Shown here in pieces: positions 37,199 through 45,907 of a DNA stretch of 64,000 nucleotides (within the stretch, counting starts at the first letter, position 1; every line of letters begins with the position of its first letter). The translations under genes were made by a program, and so were the position numbers. Below the pieces are notes generated by a model that saw nothing but the letters and a program-made list of their open reading frames with translations, was not told the DNA's origin and did no database searches. Source of the DNA: Jeotgalicoccus marinus DSM 19772 (GTDB lineage Bacteria > Bacillota > Bacilli > Staphylococcales > Salinicoccaceae); NCBI RefSeq assembly GCF_000425825.1, contig NZ_AUEE01000009.1:1-64000 (forward strand), written 5' to 3'.

Positions 37199-37780
37199 AT
37201 GACTGAACAAGTAAGTATCGAACATGATGATACAAATTACATTACAGCGTTAAATAACATGACTCATGCAGGTTTCTTCCCGAGATTCATATCATACATC
37301 ATTGATATTGTTGTACTTTGGGGAGTCGCTCAGTTAACCATTGTACCGCTTCTATCAATATTTGATTTAAGAAATGTTTTCTTTGGTATAGAAGCATTAT
37401 CCTTAGAGAACATAGGTACAACGTTGTTATATTTTATCTATTTCACATTGATGACATTTTTCTTTAAACAAACAGTTGGTAAGATGATTCTAGGTATAAG
37501 CGTCAATTCATCTACAGGTGAAAAGTTAACATTCGCACAAACGTTTTACAGAGAAACAGTGGGACGAATTATTTCAAACTTCTTATTATACTTGCCATAT
37601 CTTGCAGTCTTTTTTACCAATGCAAAGATTGGTTTACACGACTTTATAGCTGACACTTACGTTGTGAATGATAAGTACAGTAAATATTCACGTCGAATTA
37701 AAGACGAAATGTCAGCAGATACTAAATCGAATTTAAGTGAAACTTCATCGATTGATCACACAGTTGAACGAAACTTTTAA
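37199..37780 (+). CDS. RDD-family membrane protein (YteJ-like)
   Basis: A 193-residue product with three membrane helices (about 30-55, 75-95 and 120-145), an N-terminal segment AGFFPRFISYIIDIVV carrying the R and D of the family, and a second KIGLHDFIADTYVV. The charged C-terminus is cytoplasmic. The family is uncharacterised. The gene follows sppA by 11 nt with a ribosome-binding site (AGGAGGG) that overlaps the sppA stop, so it is cotranscribed. Confidence 0.88.
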   Translation: MTEQVSIEHDDTNYITALNNMTHAGFFPRFISYIIDIVVLWGVAQLTIVPLLSIFDLRNVFFGIEALSLENIGTTLLYFIYFTLMTFFFKQTVGKMILGISVNSSTGEKLTFAQTFYRETVGRIISNFLLYLPYLAVFFTNAKIGLHDFIADTYVVNDKYSKYSRRIKDEMSADTKSNLSETSSIDHTVERNF

Positions 37781-37790
37781 AGTGAACTGA

Positions 37791-37819
37791 TTGATGCGAA
37801 GTCAGTCATGTAATATAAT
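37791..37819 (+). promoter_or_regulatory. Promoter of the methyltransferase gene
   Basis: TTGATG (37791-37796), a 17-nt spacer and TATAAT (37814-37819), starting 10 nt beyond the RDD stop codon. Confidence 0.75.
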
Positions 37820-37829
37820 CAAGACACTA

Positions 37830-37858
37830 GGACTATCCGGTATATGGATAGTCCATAT
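37830..37858 (+). other. Hairpin at the 5' end of the methyltransferase transcript
   Basis: GGACTATCC (37830-37838) pairs with GGATAGTCC (37846-37854), followed by ATATTTT. It lies only a few bases after the predicted start of the methyltransferase mRNA. It could end the upstream sppA-RDD transcript, protect the 5' end of the new one, or attenuate it. Confidence 0.6.
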
Positions 37859-37880
37859 TTTGTGTAAAGAGGGATTTAAA

Positions 37881-38777
37881 ATGGCTAAAACAGCAATGGA
37901 AGAAATGTATGAGAATTTAATCAATAGAGTAGAAGAAATCGTAAAAGAAAAAGAAAGTCCTAGATTAGAAGCGCTAGCAGAGGCCTTATTGCAAGTTGAA
38001 AGTAAGAGCACTTTTTCGGATAAAAGAAAAGCCTTCCAGTTTGCATATCTTTACCAAGTAAAAGAAGAGCCAGTACAGAGTAACCACCAATTAACACCTG
38101 ATGCGATTGGGTACTTAGTTGCTCATATTGTAGACTTGTTCACAGATGATAATAAGAAAAATTTAGTCGATATCGGCAGTGGTACAGGCCATCTTGCAAT
38201 GACGATTAAGGAAATGGTAACTGATTTAAACTTATCAGGGATTGAAGTTGATCCTGCCTTAGCAGAAATTAATGCAAATCTATGTGAGTTTTTAGAAACA
38301 CCGATGTACATTCATCCACAAAATGTGATTGAGCCGAGTCGTATTCCGATGAGTAATATTGCGGTAGGGGATTTACCAGTCGGTTATTATCCACTACCAG
38401 CAGAAAAATATAAAACTGCATTTGATGCAGGTCAAAGTTACGCACATCTTTTAATGTTAGAAGCAGGTATGAATCTTATTGAAACAGATGATATTGGAAT
38501 TTTTGTTGTCCCTTCGAATATACTAGAAGAAAACAATGAAACGATTAAGCAATATATTTCAGAAGATGCGACCTTACTCATGTTCTTAAACTTACCGTCA
38601 ACTATATTTAAGACAGAGAAGCAACGTAAGTCACTAATCGTACTTAAAAAAGGATTCTCACCACTTGTAAATAATGAAGTTTTAATTGGAGATGTGCCTG
38701 ACTTTAAAGATGCGAGTAAGATGCAGGAGTTTGTTAGACAGTTAAATGAATGGCATGAACAATACAGCAGAAAGTAG
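37881..38777 (+). CDS. Class I SAM-dependent methyltransferase (YtxK-like)
   Basis: A 298-residue N6-adenine-type methyltransferase fold. The SAM-binding motif is NLVDIGSGTGHLAMTIKE, followed by the acidic SGIEVDPALAEINANL. The catalytic-loop equivalent reads NIAVGDLPVGYYPLP, a modified NPPY region as in YtxK. The target is unknown. The start ATG 37881 follows GAGGGAT; an in-frame extension from 37791 would cover the promoter. The gene sits between the RDD gene and ackA as in other Bacilli and overlaps nothing. Confidence 0.9.
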   Translation: MAKTAMEEMYENLINRVEEIVKEKESPRLEALAEALLQVESKSTFSDKRKAFQFAYLYQVKEEPVQSNHQLTPDAIGYLVAHIVDLFTDDNKKNLVDIGSGTGHLAMTIKEMVTDLNLSGIEVDPALAEINANLCEFLETPMYIHPQNVIEPSRIPMSNIAVGDLPVGYYPLPAEKYKTAFDAGQSYAHLLMLEAGMNLIETDDIGIFVVPSNILEENNETIKQYISEDATLLMFLNLPSTIFKTEKQRKSLIVLKKGFSPLVNNEVLIGDVPDFKDASKMQEFVRQLNEWHEQYSRK

Positions 38778-38786
38778 TTGAAGCTT

Positions 38787-39974
38787 ATGACTAAAATTAT
38801 TGCAATCAATGCCGGCAGTTCTTCTTTTAAATTTGAACTGTTTGAAATGTCTGAGGAACAAGAAATTGCCAGAGGACTTGTCGAACGAATCGGATTAGAT
38901 CATGGTGTTTTTACGCTGTCTTATAAAGGTGGACGTGAAGTATTTGAACAAAACTTTAAAAACCATACTGAAGCGGTTAATATCATGTTAGATATTTTAG
39001 TTTCTAAAAATATTATCTCATCAATCGACGAACTCGAGGGTACTGGTCATCGTGTGGTACACGGCGGTGAAAAGTTCTCAGAGGCAACTATGATTGACGA
39101 TAGTGTAGTTAGAGATATTGAAGAATTGTCAGAGTTTGCACCTCTCCATAATCCCGCGAACTTAATGGGGATTAGGGCGATGAGGGAACTTCTACCGGAT
39201 GTGCCACATATCGCTGTATTCGATACATCCTTTCATCAATCTATGCCTGAGAGTTCATATTTATATAGTTTGCCTTATAAGTACTATAAGGACTATCGAA
39301 TTAGAAAGTTTGGCTTCCACGGCACGAGCCATCAGTACGTGACAGAAAGAGCAGGAGAAATTTTAAAACGTCCTCTAGAAGAATTAAGGTTAATTAGTTG
39401 TCACTTGGGGAATGGTGCGAGTATTGCTGCGGTTAAGGCAGGTAAATCCATCGATACGTCAATGGGTTTCACACCACTTGCCGGTGTGACTATGGGTACA
39501 CGCTCAGGTAACATTGATCCATCTCTAATTCCTTATATTATGGAAAAAACTGATAAGAGCGCAGTAGAAGTATTGAATGTTCTAAATAGAGAATCCGGTC
39601 TACTTGGTGTCAGTGGTTTCTCAAGTGACTTAAGAGATATAACCGAAGAAGCTAAAAAAGGTAATGATAGAGCGGAACTTGCCTTAGAAGTATTTAGTTC
39701 GAGTATCCACAAATATATGGGATCATACGCTGCACGTATGGGTGGGGTAGATGCCATTATCTTTACTGCAGGTGTCGGTGAAAACTCGAGTTTAATAAGA
39801 GAAAAGGTCTTAGATAGCCTTGAGTTTATGGGGGTTTACCTAGACAAAAAAACCAATGACGAAACAAGAGGTGTCGAAGCGACAATCAGTCACTCCTATT
39901 CACCTGTAAAAGTCCTTGTTATTCCAACGGCAGAAGAAGTCATGATTGCAAGAGAAGTCATGAGACTTAAATAA
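38787..39974 (+). CDS. ackA: Acetate kinase
   Basis: A 395-residue ASKHA-fold kinase that interconverts acetyl phosphate plus ADP and acetate plus ATP. The signatures are [50 protein letters not shown], and [12 protein letters not shown]. The ATG at 38787 is used, with the first codons overlapping nothing; a TTG three codons upstream (38778) sits right after the previous stop. No strong ribosome-binding site is visible, which suggests translational coupling to the methyltransferase gene 9 nt before it. Confidence 0.97.
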   Translation: MTKIIAINAGSSSFKFELFEMSEEQEIARGLVERIGLDHGVFTLSYKGGREVFEQNFKNHTEAVNIMLDILVSKNIISSIDELEGTGHRVVHGGEKFSEATMIDDSVVRDIEELSEFAPLHNPANLMGIRAMRELLPDVPHIAVFDTSFHQSMPESSYLYSLPYKYYKDYRIRKFGFHGTSHQYVTERAGEILKRPLEELRLISCHLGNGASIAAVKAGKSIDTSMGFTPLAGVTMGTRSGNIDPSLIPYIMEKTDKSAVEVLNVLNRESGLLGVSGFSSDLRDITEEAKKGNDRAELALEVFSSSIHKYMGSYAARMGGVDAIIFTAGVGENSSLIREKVLDSLEFMGVYLDKKTNDETRGVEATISHSYSPVKVLVIPTAEEVMIAREVMRLK

Positions 39975-39987
39975 ATTTATGCTATAG

Positions 39988-40018
39988 AACCACTTTCATA
40001 TTTTGTGAAAGTGGTTTT
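39988..40018 (+). terminator. Terminator of ackA
   Basis: Stem AACCACTTTCA/TGAAAGTGGTT with a short loop and a T-rich tail. Confidence 0.85.
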
Positions 40019-40079
40019 GTTTGTGTTAAGGAAGGTGAAAATATACACTGGAATTGAATTAGGAATGGGGGGTTAGAAT

Positions 40080-41246
40080 ATGTCAAAGCAGTCTGTTCGT
40101 GAGTTTGAGATTTCTATATCAGAAGGAGCACTTGAAGATTTACACTATCGATTAAATCATGCACGTTTCCCTGAAGCGGAGACCGTTCCAAATGATGCTA
40201 AAGGAAAAGCCCGTTGGCGTCAAGGGGTGCCATTAAAAGAAATGATTGAACTCGTGGACTACTGGAAAAATGAATACGATTGGAGAAAATTTGAGAAGAA
40301 AATCAATCAATTTCAGAATTACAAAACAGTAATTGATGGCGTTGATATTCATTTTATACACATGGCATCAACAAGAAAAAATGCAGTCCCACTAATAATA
40401 TCTCATGGATGGCCAGGGAGTGTGGTAGAATTCCTGGATATAATTAAAGCGCTGTGTGAGCCAGAATGTAAAGAAGATCCAGCTTTTCACGTTGTCGTAC
40501 CATCATTACCGGGTTTCGGCTTTTCTGAACGTCCATCTGTTGAAGGTATAGGTACAGAAAAAATTGCGAGTATATGGGTGCAATTGATGCAGCGTCTTGG
40601 ATATAACAAATTTTTAGCGCACGGGGGAGATTGGGGTGGCGTGATTACGACACAACTTGCTGGATTATATCCAAAAAATATCATAGGAATACATTCGACT
40701 TTCAATCAAGCTCCACCAGGAATGTCATTAGATGTACTTAGTGAAAAAGATAAGATATGGGCAGAGAATAGTTTTAATTTTTGGGGAAATAAAGCGGCTT
40801 ATGCCAAGGTACAAAGCAGTCAACCTCAAACTATTGGTTATGCCTTAGTCGATTCACCAACTGGACAACTGGCCTGGATACTAGATAAGTTTTTTGAGTG
40901 GACAGATACGACCAATAGCCCTTATGAAAGAATATCTAAAGATCATATTTTAGATAATGTGACCTTGTATTATTTAACAAGGACTGCAGCTTCTTCAGCT
41001 CGGATATATTATGAAAGTCATGATGCTATTGATCCTGAACTAACAGTGGATGTTCCAACAGCACTTACCTTATATCCAAAGGATATTGAAAAATATCCTA
41101 GGGTATGGGCTGAAAAAAGATATCGCAATATTGTAGCCTGGAATGAGGCGCCAGAGGGTGGACATTTCCCATCACTTGAGGTTTCTGAGTACTTTGTTAA
41201 AGATTTAAGAAATGGACTGTCATCCATATTAGAAGTTTACAAATAA
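40080..41246 (+). CDS. Epoxide hydrolase with EHN domain
   Basis: A 388-residue alpha/beta-hydrolase. The N-terminal EHN domain (about 5-110: EFEISISEGALEDLHYRL...ARFPEAE) is typical of microsomal-type epoxide hydrolases. The oxyanion hole is in ISHGWPGSV, the nucleophile Asp in AHGGDWGGVITTQ, and the catalytic His in EAPEGGHFPSLE. Such enzymes open epoxides, including juvenile hormone-like and xenobiotic ones. It is accessory here: in S. aureus, ackA is followed directly by uspA. Convergent with an LLM oxidoreductase. Confidence 0.92.
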   Translation: MSKQSVREFEISISEGALEDLHYRLNHARFPEAETVPNDAKGKARWRQGVPLKEMIELVDYWKNEYDWRKFEKKINQFQNYKTVIDGVDIHFIHMASTRKNAVPLIISHGWPGSVVEFLDIIKALCEPECKEDPAFHVVVPSLPGFGFSERPSVEGIGTEKIASIWVQLMQRLGYNKFLAHGGDWGGVITTQLAGLYPKNIIGIHSTFNQAPPGMSLDVLSEKDKIWAENSFNFWGNKAAYAKVQSSQPQTIGYALVDSPTGQLAWILDKFFEWTDTTNSPYERISKDHILDNVTLYYLTRTAASSARIYYESHDAIDPELTVDVPTALTLYPKDIEKYPRVWAEKRYRNIVAWNEAPEGGHFPSLEVSEYFVKDLRNGLSSILEVYK

Positions 41247-41287
41247 AAATCCTGCTAGAAAGGTAATGTCCTTTCAGCAGGATTTTT
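41246..41287. terminator. Bidirectional terminator between the epoxide hydrolase and LLM genes
   Basis: Stem AAATCCTGCT-GAAAGG/CCTTTC-AGCAGGATTT, with A/T runs on both sides. Confidence 0.88.
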
Positions 41288-41295
41288 ATATAAAT

Positions 41296-42351
41296 TTATT
41301 TCTGGCGTTCTGTCTTGATTCTCTCTACACCTTCATGTACAAGAGGTGCGACTTTTTCACCAAAGAGTTCGATGGTTCTTAGGACTTTGTCATGTGACAT
41401 GACACCGACTGGCGTTTGTAATGTAAAGCGTTCAACACCCATGTGTTCATATAAATCAACAATCTTACGGGCGACGGTTTCTGGACTACCAACATATAGC
41501 GCACCGGTTGGATCCGCCATCGCATCGAAGGCCTCTCTTGTATATGTCCCCCAACCACGCTCACGACCAAGCTTAGTCATTGACCCGGATATTGCAGGGA
41601 AGAAAAGGTCTCTGGCTTCACCATCAGTATCCCAAACAAAGCCATGAGAATTAGTAGCAACTTTTAATTTGCTTTCATCATGGCCTGCATCTTTACCCAC
41701 TTGACGATAAAAATCCGCTGTTCGTTTAAATTGATAAGGACTACCACCGATAATGGCTAAGACAAGTGGCAGACCAAGCATGGCCGCACGCTGTGCAGAT
41801 TGTGGTGTACCACCGCTAGCAATCCATATCGGGATTTCATCTTGTACAGTTTTAGGGAATATTTCAGCATCCTTTAATGGTGGACGATGTGTACCTTTCC
41901 AGTTTATCTTACCGCCTTTTTGCAGTTGTAAAAGTAGGTCGAGCTTTTCATCGAAAAGCGTATTGTAATCATTTAAATCGTAACCAAACAAAGGAAAAGA
42001 TTCTATAAAAGACCCGCGTCCTGCCATTATCTCAGCACGGCCATTAGAGATGCAGTCTAAAGTAGCAAATCGCTCGTACACGCGTACTGGATCATCTGAA
42101 GATAAGACAGTGACACCACTAGATAGACGGATGTTTTTACTCACCGCTGCCCCAGCTGCTAATACAACATCAGGTGAGCTGACAGCATAGTCATTTCTGT
42201 GGTGTTCACCAATAGAAAAAATATCTAAACCGACTCTGTCTGCTGTCGCAATTTCTTCTACTAATTGTCGTAACCTTTCTGGATGAGTTGTTGTTTTCCC
42301 AGTGACAGGGTCTAAGCCTGCATCACCAAATGTGTTGATTCCAAGTTCCAT
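41296..42351 (-). CDS. LLM-class flavin-dependent oxidoreductase
   Basis: A 351-residue bacterial-luciferase-like TIM barrel using FMNH2 or F420-type reduced flavin. Motifs are DIFSIGEHHRNDYAVSSPD, RLSSGVTVLSSDDPVRVYE, FATLDCISNGRAEIMAGRGS, and IWIASGGTPQSAQRAAMLG, all typical of the group-1 LLM proteins of Firmicutes. The substrate is unknown. With the epoxide hydrolase it forms an accessory insert between ackA and uspA, perhaps for detoxification of organic compounds (inference). Confidence 0.93.
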   Translation of the reverse strand: MELGINTFGDAGLDPVTGKTTTHPERLRQLVEEIATADRVGLDIFSIGEHHRNDYAVSSPDVVLAAGAAVSKNIRLSSGVTVLSSDDPVRVYERFATLDCISNGRAEIMAGRGSFIESFPLFGYDLNDYNTLFDEKLDLLLQLQKGGKINWKGTHRPPLKDAEIFPKTVQDEIPIWIASGGTPQSAQRAAMLGLPLVLAIIGGSPYQFKRTADFYRQVGKDAGHDESKLKVATNSHGFVWDTDGEARDLFFPAISGSMTKLGRERGWGTYTREAFDAMADPTGALYVGSPETVARKIVDLYEHMGVERFTLQTPVGVMSHDKVLRTIELFGEKVAPLVHEGVERIKTERQK

Positions 42352-42412
42352 AAGAACCTCCTGAAAATATTATTTTGAATTTGAATTAATTATACTCGAT
42401 ATTCTGTAAATA

Positions 42413-42449
42413 AAAAAGCAATGCAACTCAGAACTGAGTGCATTGCTTC
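42413..42449 (-). terminator. Terminator of the universal stress gene
   Basis: Stem AGCAATGCA-ACTCA/TGAGT-GCATTGCT with one bulged A, followed on the minus strand by six T. Confidence 0.85.
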
Positions 42450-42460
42450 AAATAATTTGA

Positions 42461-42958
42461 TTAGCGGTGTTGTTCTATAAACTCTTCTGTAGCTACTTTT
42501 GGTTCAAAGTCTGAAGGAAGTGTTTCTGTACGAACGACTAATACGTCACATTTGGCATTACGTACAATAGCCTCAGAAACTGAACCGATTATGAAACGTT
42601 CAACAGCGTTTAGACCTGTAGAACCACAGGCAATTAAATCTGCTCCGATTTTTTCGACTGCTTTTTTAGGGATAACAGATTTTGGTGAACCATAGTCGAT
42701 GATTTTATCTACAGATTCAACGCCACCTTCTAAAGCAACTTTTTCATAACCGTCGAGTAACTTTTGCGCAAACTCTTGTGCACGAGTTGAAATCGAGCGA
42801 TCGTATGCTTCAACAGATGCGAAAGATCGTGTATCAATAACATTAATAATAGAAAGCTTTGCGTTGTTACGTTTAGCAACTTCGACCGCTTTTTGGAATG
42901 CCCATTCTGCTTCGTGTGAACCGTCCACTGCAACTAAGATGTTTTTGTACTGTAACAT
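42461..42958 (-). CDS. UspA-family universal stress protein
   Basis: A 165-residue Rossmann-like alpha/beta protein. It has the N-terminal ILVAVDGSHEAEWAFQKAV and the ATP-binding signature GSTGLNAVERFIIGSVSEAI followed by ...DVLVVR (G-2x-G-9x-G-S/T type). It probably binds ATP. The ATG at 42956-42958 is chosen because GGAG stands 9 nt upstream; an ATG five codons earlier overlaps that site. It is divergent from ald, the same arrangement as in staphylococci. Confidence 0.93.
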   Translation of the reverse strand: MLQYKNILVAVDGSHEAEWAFQKAVEVAKRNNAKLSIINVIDTRSFASVEAYDRSISTRAQEFAQKLLDGYEKVALEGGVESVDKIIDYGSPKSVIPKKAVEKIGADLIACGSTGLNAVERFIIGSVSEAIVRNAKCDVLVVRTETLPSDFEPKVATEEFIEQHR

Positions 42959-43101
42959 AGTTACCAACTCCATTTCCTATTCTTATTAATCTATACCACA
43001 TGTATGCGGTACCAAAACTTTATTTTTTAAAGATTATTTTGGGTGCAAATATTAACTTATATGATACAATAAATTTGCTTAAGAAAAAGGGGGAAATTGT
43101 A

Positions 43102-44217
43102 ATGATTATTGGATTACCGAAAGAAGTAAAAAACAACGAGAATAGGGTGGGACTAACACCTGGAGGCGTTTACGCTTTTGTACAGGCTGGTCACACTGTT
43201 CGCGTTGAAACAAATGCGGGAGAAGGTTCATTCTTCCACGATTCAGCATATGTAGAAATGGGTGCTGAAATCGTTGATACACCTGAAGAGGCTTGGGATG
43301 TCGATATGGTGGTCAAGGTTAAAGAACCATTAGCAGAGGAATTCGATAGAATCAAAGAAGAGTCTATCCTTTTCACATACTTACACTTAGCGCCTGAAGA
43401 AGCGTTAACACAAGTATTAGTCGATAAGAAAGTAACGGCGATTGCTTATGAAACTATTCAATTGCCAGATGGTTCATTACCATTACTCGCGCCGATGAGT
43501 GAAGTTGCAGGTCGTATGGCAACTCAAATTGGTGCAGAGCAATTAAGAGCAATCAATGGCGGTAAAGGTATTCTCTTAAGTGGTGTACCTGGTGTAGAAA
43601 AAGCGAGAGTTACAATCGTTGGTGGGGGAGCAGCGGGTACAAACGCTGCAAAAATGGCGATTGGTTTAGGCGCTGATGTGACAGTGCTTGATTTAAATCC
43701 GAAACGCTTACGTGAACTCGACGATTTATTTGGTTCAAACGTACAGACATTGATGTCTACACCATTAAATATCAAACAAGCAGTAGAAAAAAGTGATTTA
43801 GTCATTGGGGCAGTACTTATTCCAGGTGCCAAAGCACCAAAACTTGTTACTGAAGAAATGATTAAAAATATGTCACCAGGATCAGTCATTGTTGATATTG
43901 CAATTGACCAAGGTGGTATTTTCGAAACTACAGATCGTATTACAACACACGATGATCCAACATACGTAAAACATGATGTAATACACTATGCCGTGGCAAA
44001 CATGCCAGGTGCGGTACCAAGAACTTCAACGAATGCTTTAACTAATGCGACTTTACAGTATGGACTTTTAATTGCGAACAACGGTTACAAAGAAGCTGTA
44101 GCTAAAAACCCGGTTATCGCTGGAGGTTTCAATACTTTCCAAGGTCACATTACTTATAAAGCAGTTGCTGAAGCACAAGGTAAAGAATATAAAGATATCT
44201 TAGAGTTATTAGGATAA
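43102..44217 (+). CDS. ald: Alanine dehydrogenase
   Basis: A 371-residue NAD-dependent enzyme converting L-alanine to pyruvate plus ammonia. The N-terminal [20 protein letters not shown] carries the substrate Arg, the catalytic Lys and His are in [13 protein letters not shown] and FTYLHLAPE, and the NAD fold has [17 protein letters not shown]. The catalytic Asp lies in VDIAIDQGG. The ATG at 43102 follows AAGGGGGAAA; the upstream in-frame extension is AT-rich promoter sequence. It links amino-acid use to pyruvate metabolism. Confidence 0.97.
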   Translation: MIIGLPKEVKNNENRVGLTPGGVYAFVQAGHTVRVETNAGEGSFFHDSAYVEMGAEIVDTPEEAWDVDMVVKVKEPLAEEFDRIKEESILFTYLHLAPEEALTQVLVDKKVTAIAYETIQLPDGSLPLLAPMSEVAGRMATQIGAEQLRAINGGKGILLSGVPGVEKARVTIVGGGAAGTNAAKMAIGLGADVTVLDLNPKRLRELDDLFGSNVQTLMSTPLNIKQAVEKSDLVIGAVLIPGAKAPKLVTEEMIKNMSPGSVIVDIAIDQGGIFETTDRITTHDDPTYVKHDVIHYAVANMPGAVPRTSTNALTNATLQYGLLIANNGYKEAVAKNPVIAGGFNTFQGHITYKAVAEAQGKEYKDILELLG

Positions 44218-44234
44218 GTACTATAAATAAGAAC

Positions 44235-44267
44235 GCGGTGGTGTCGATGGGAGTCCACCGCTTTTTT
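44235..44267 (+). terminator. Terminator of ald
   Basis: Stem GCGGTGG/CCACCGC followed by six T. Confidence 0.88.
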
Positions 44268-44283
44268 GAGTTTATCGAGTGAA

Positions 44284-44319
44284 TGGTGGTGGGTTTTGAG
44301 TGGGCTTGGTGGGTGGATG
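44284..44319 (+). other. G-rich tract, possible G-quadruplex
   Basis: The stretch after the ald terminator has three GGG runs and several GG runs spaced by 1-7 nt on the plus strand, followed by GGATGG. It stands out in a genome of this low GC content. It could form a two- or three-tetrad quadruplex, but no function is evident. Confidence 0.4.
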
Positions 44320-44337
44320 GTTGAGTAAGTGATTGCG

Positions 44338-44404
44338 CCGCTTCGAACCAAAAACGAAGCTGATGAATTGCGTGAGCACCGCTTCGAACTGAAAACGAAG
44401 CTGA
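44338..44404. repeat. Two hairpin repeats, 41-bp period
   Basis: CCGCTTCGAAC..AAAACGAAGCTGA occurs at 44338-44363 and again at 44379-44404, with two differences in 26 bases. Each copy is a hairpin GCTTCG...CGAAGC with an A-rich loop. The period is exactly 41 bp. It lies in the 234-bp gap between ald and the 192-residue gene. It is not a terminator, as no T run follows. Confidence 0.85.
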
Positions 44405-44451
44405 CGCAAAATGAAAAGTCCCCTTAACAAAGCCCCAACATCACTTATTAC

Positions 44452-45030
44452 TTACATCTCATCAATCACACAGACATCAAAGGGAATACTTTTCTTTAAA
44501 GCTTCTAGTTGTTCGGCTTTAATTAAAGGAATAATTGAAATTCGTTTTTTTACGTGCATCTTCAGCTTAGCTAGAGGCTGTAAGGCTTTAAAATCACTCA
44601 AATCTATTTCTCTTAAATCATATATAATGCCGGAAACATCGTTGTCGATAAAGACCTCGGCTAAGCGGCTATGTAAAAAGTAAGGGACCTTTGTAAATGC
44701 GGGTCCAATAATAAAGTGACAGTTACGAATTTCATTTGATAGGGTACTTAACAAAGCTTCGTTCACATCGTGATAATCACGGGTAAAGATCTGATCGACA
44801 ATAAAGCCATCGACCTCATTTGCTCTGATTGTTTCAATCAATGTATTTTCTAACATAAAAGCATCTGTCTCGTAATTGTTGTTTATAGACATGTAGATTT
44901 CAGCTTGTGGTGTTAATGCTTTTTGCATAGAGATTAAAACACTGTTGGGTGCATTAAAATCTGACTGACTAAATAAAACATGGTCGTAAGCTAGTGAAAG
45001 GTTATGGCTAAGTGTAATTTGTTTCAACAT
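44452..45030 (-). CDS. Unrecognised 192-residue protein
   Basis: No family is recognised with confidence. The sequence alternates hydrophobic strands and helices in a way that suggests an alpha/beta or TIM-barrel-like fold (ANEVDGFIVDQIF, NCHFIIGPAFT, VSGIIYDLREIDL, RISIIPLIKAEQLEAL, FDVCVIDEM). There is no signal peptide or membrane helix. It begins near the divergent start of the metal-dependent hydrolase gene and occupies the spot held by a prolidase-like gene in S. aureus. GGAGAA precedes the ATG. Likely a real gene of unknown role. Confidence 0.7.
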   Translation of the reverse strand: MLKQITLSHNLSLAYDHVLFSQSDFNAPNSVLISMQKALTPQAEIYMSINNNYETDAFMLENTLIETIRANEVDGFIVDQIFTRDYHDVNEALLSTLSNEIRNCHFIIGPAFTKVPYFLHSRLAEVFIDNDVSGIIYDLREIDLSDFKALQPLAKLKMHVKKRISIIPLIKAEQLEALKKSIPFDVCVIDEM

Positions 45031-45112
45031 AATTCTCCTTTACATTTATGATTAGAACTTAATTTTTTAGGGAATGGATAATTATTAAACATTTTCTATA
45101 GGAGTGAAAATA

Positions 45113-45799
45113 ATGACTGTAAAATTTCATGGACATGCAGTACTATCATTTTCTAATAACGATTCAAATGTAATTATTGATCCATTTATAAATGGTAATG
45201 AATTAACTGATTTAAGGGTTGAAGATGTCAAAGCAGATTATATTATTTTAACACATGGTCATAATGACCATGTGGGTGATACGATTGAAATTGCAAAAAA
45301 TAATGACTCTACTATCATCGCACCTGTAGAGCTCGCTGACTACCTTGAAGGACAGGGCCTAAACGCTATCGGTATGAACGTTGGTGGTGAAGGTGAGTTT
45401 GAATTTGGTTCGATTAAATTTGTTCATGCCTTCCACACATCAAGTTTTACAGATGACGACGGTGTCATCAATTATACTGGCGAATCCATGGGACTCATTC
45501 TGAAGATTAATGGAAAAACAGTATACGTGACTGGGGACACAGGTATCTTTGGTGACATGGAATTGATTTCTAAATTGAATGGGCCAATTGATGTGTGCTT
45601 CATTCCAATCGGTGGCCATTTTACTATGGGTATTGATGATGCGGTTTATGCAATTAACAACTTCATTAAACCCACTATTGTTGTACCGACGCATTATGAT
45701 ACTTTCCCACCAATTAAGGCGGACCCTGAAGTATTTAAAGATAAGGTCAACACAAACTGTCAAATCCTAAAACCAGGTGAAGCAGTTCAATACTCATAA
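45113..45799 (+). CDS. Metal-dependent hydrolase (UPF0173, YtkL-like)
   Basis: A 228-residue metallo-beta-lactamase fold. The metal motif is LTHGHNDHVGD (HxHxDH), with further ligands in AFHTSS, VTGDTGIFGD and VPTHYDT. It is the UPF0173 group, of unknown substrate. The ATG at 45113 is chosen with TAGGAG 8 nt upstream; a GTG three codons before lies in that ribosome-binding site. The gene is the first of the conserved ytkL-ytoI-ytpI-nrnA-dnaE order. Confidence 0.93.
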   Translation: MTVKFHGHAVLSFSNNDSNVIIDPFINGNELTDLRVEDVKADYIILTHGHNDHVGDTIEIAKNNDSTIIAPVELADYLEGQGLNAIGMNVGGEGEFEFGSIKFVHAFHTSSFTDDDGVINYTGESMGLILKINGKTVYVTGDTGIFGDMELISKLNGPIDVCFIPIGGHFTMGIDDAVYAINNFIKPTIVVPTHYDTFPPIKADPEVFKDKVNTNCQILKPGEAVQYS

Positions 45800-45814
45800 A
45801 CCATAATTTATTTT

Positions 45815-45846
45815 AACCGGAAGCTCAAGCTTTCGGTTTTTTGTTT
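45815..45846 (+). terminator. Terminator of the metal-dependent hydrolase gene
   Basis: Stem AACCGGAAGCT/AGCTTTCGGTT (one wobble, tight loop) followed by TTTTTTG. Confidence 0.8.
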
Positions 45847-45907
45847 TCGGACTTTCTATTTACATGCTATGATAAATTTAAGCTGAATTAATGGAAAAGG
45901 TGAACTT

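Noticed and set aside
44338-44404. tRNA or small structured RNA gene
   Set aside because: The two hairpins are direct repeats; no cloverleaf, no T-loop consensus and no terminator follow.
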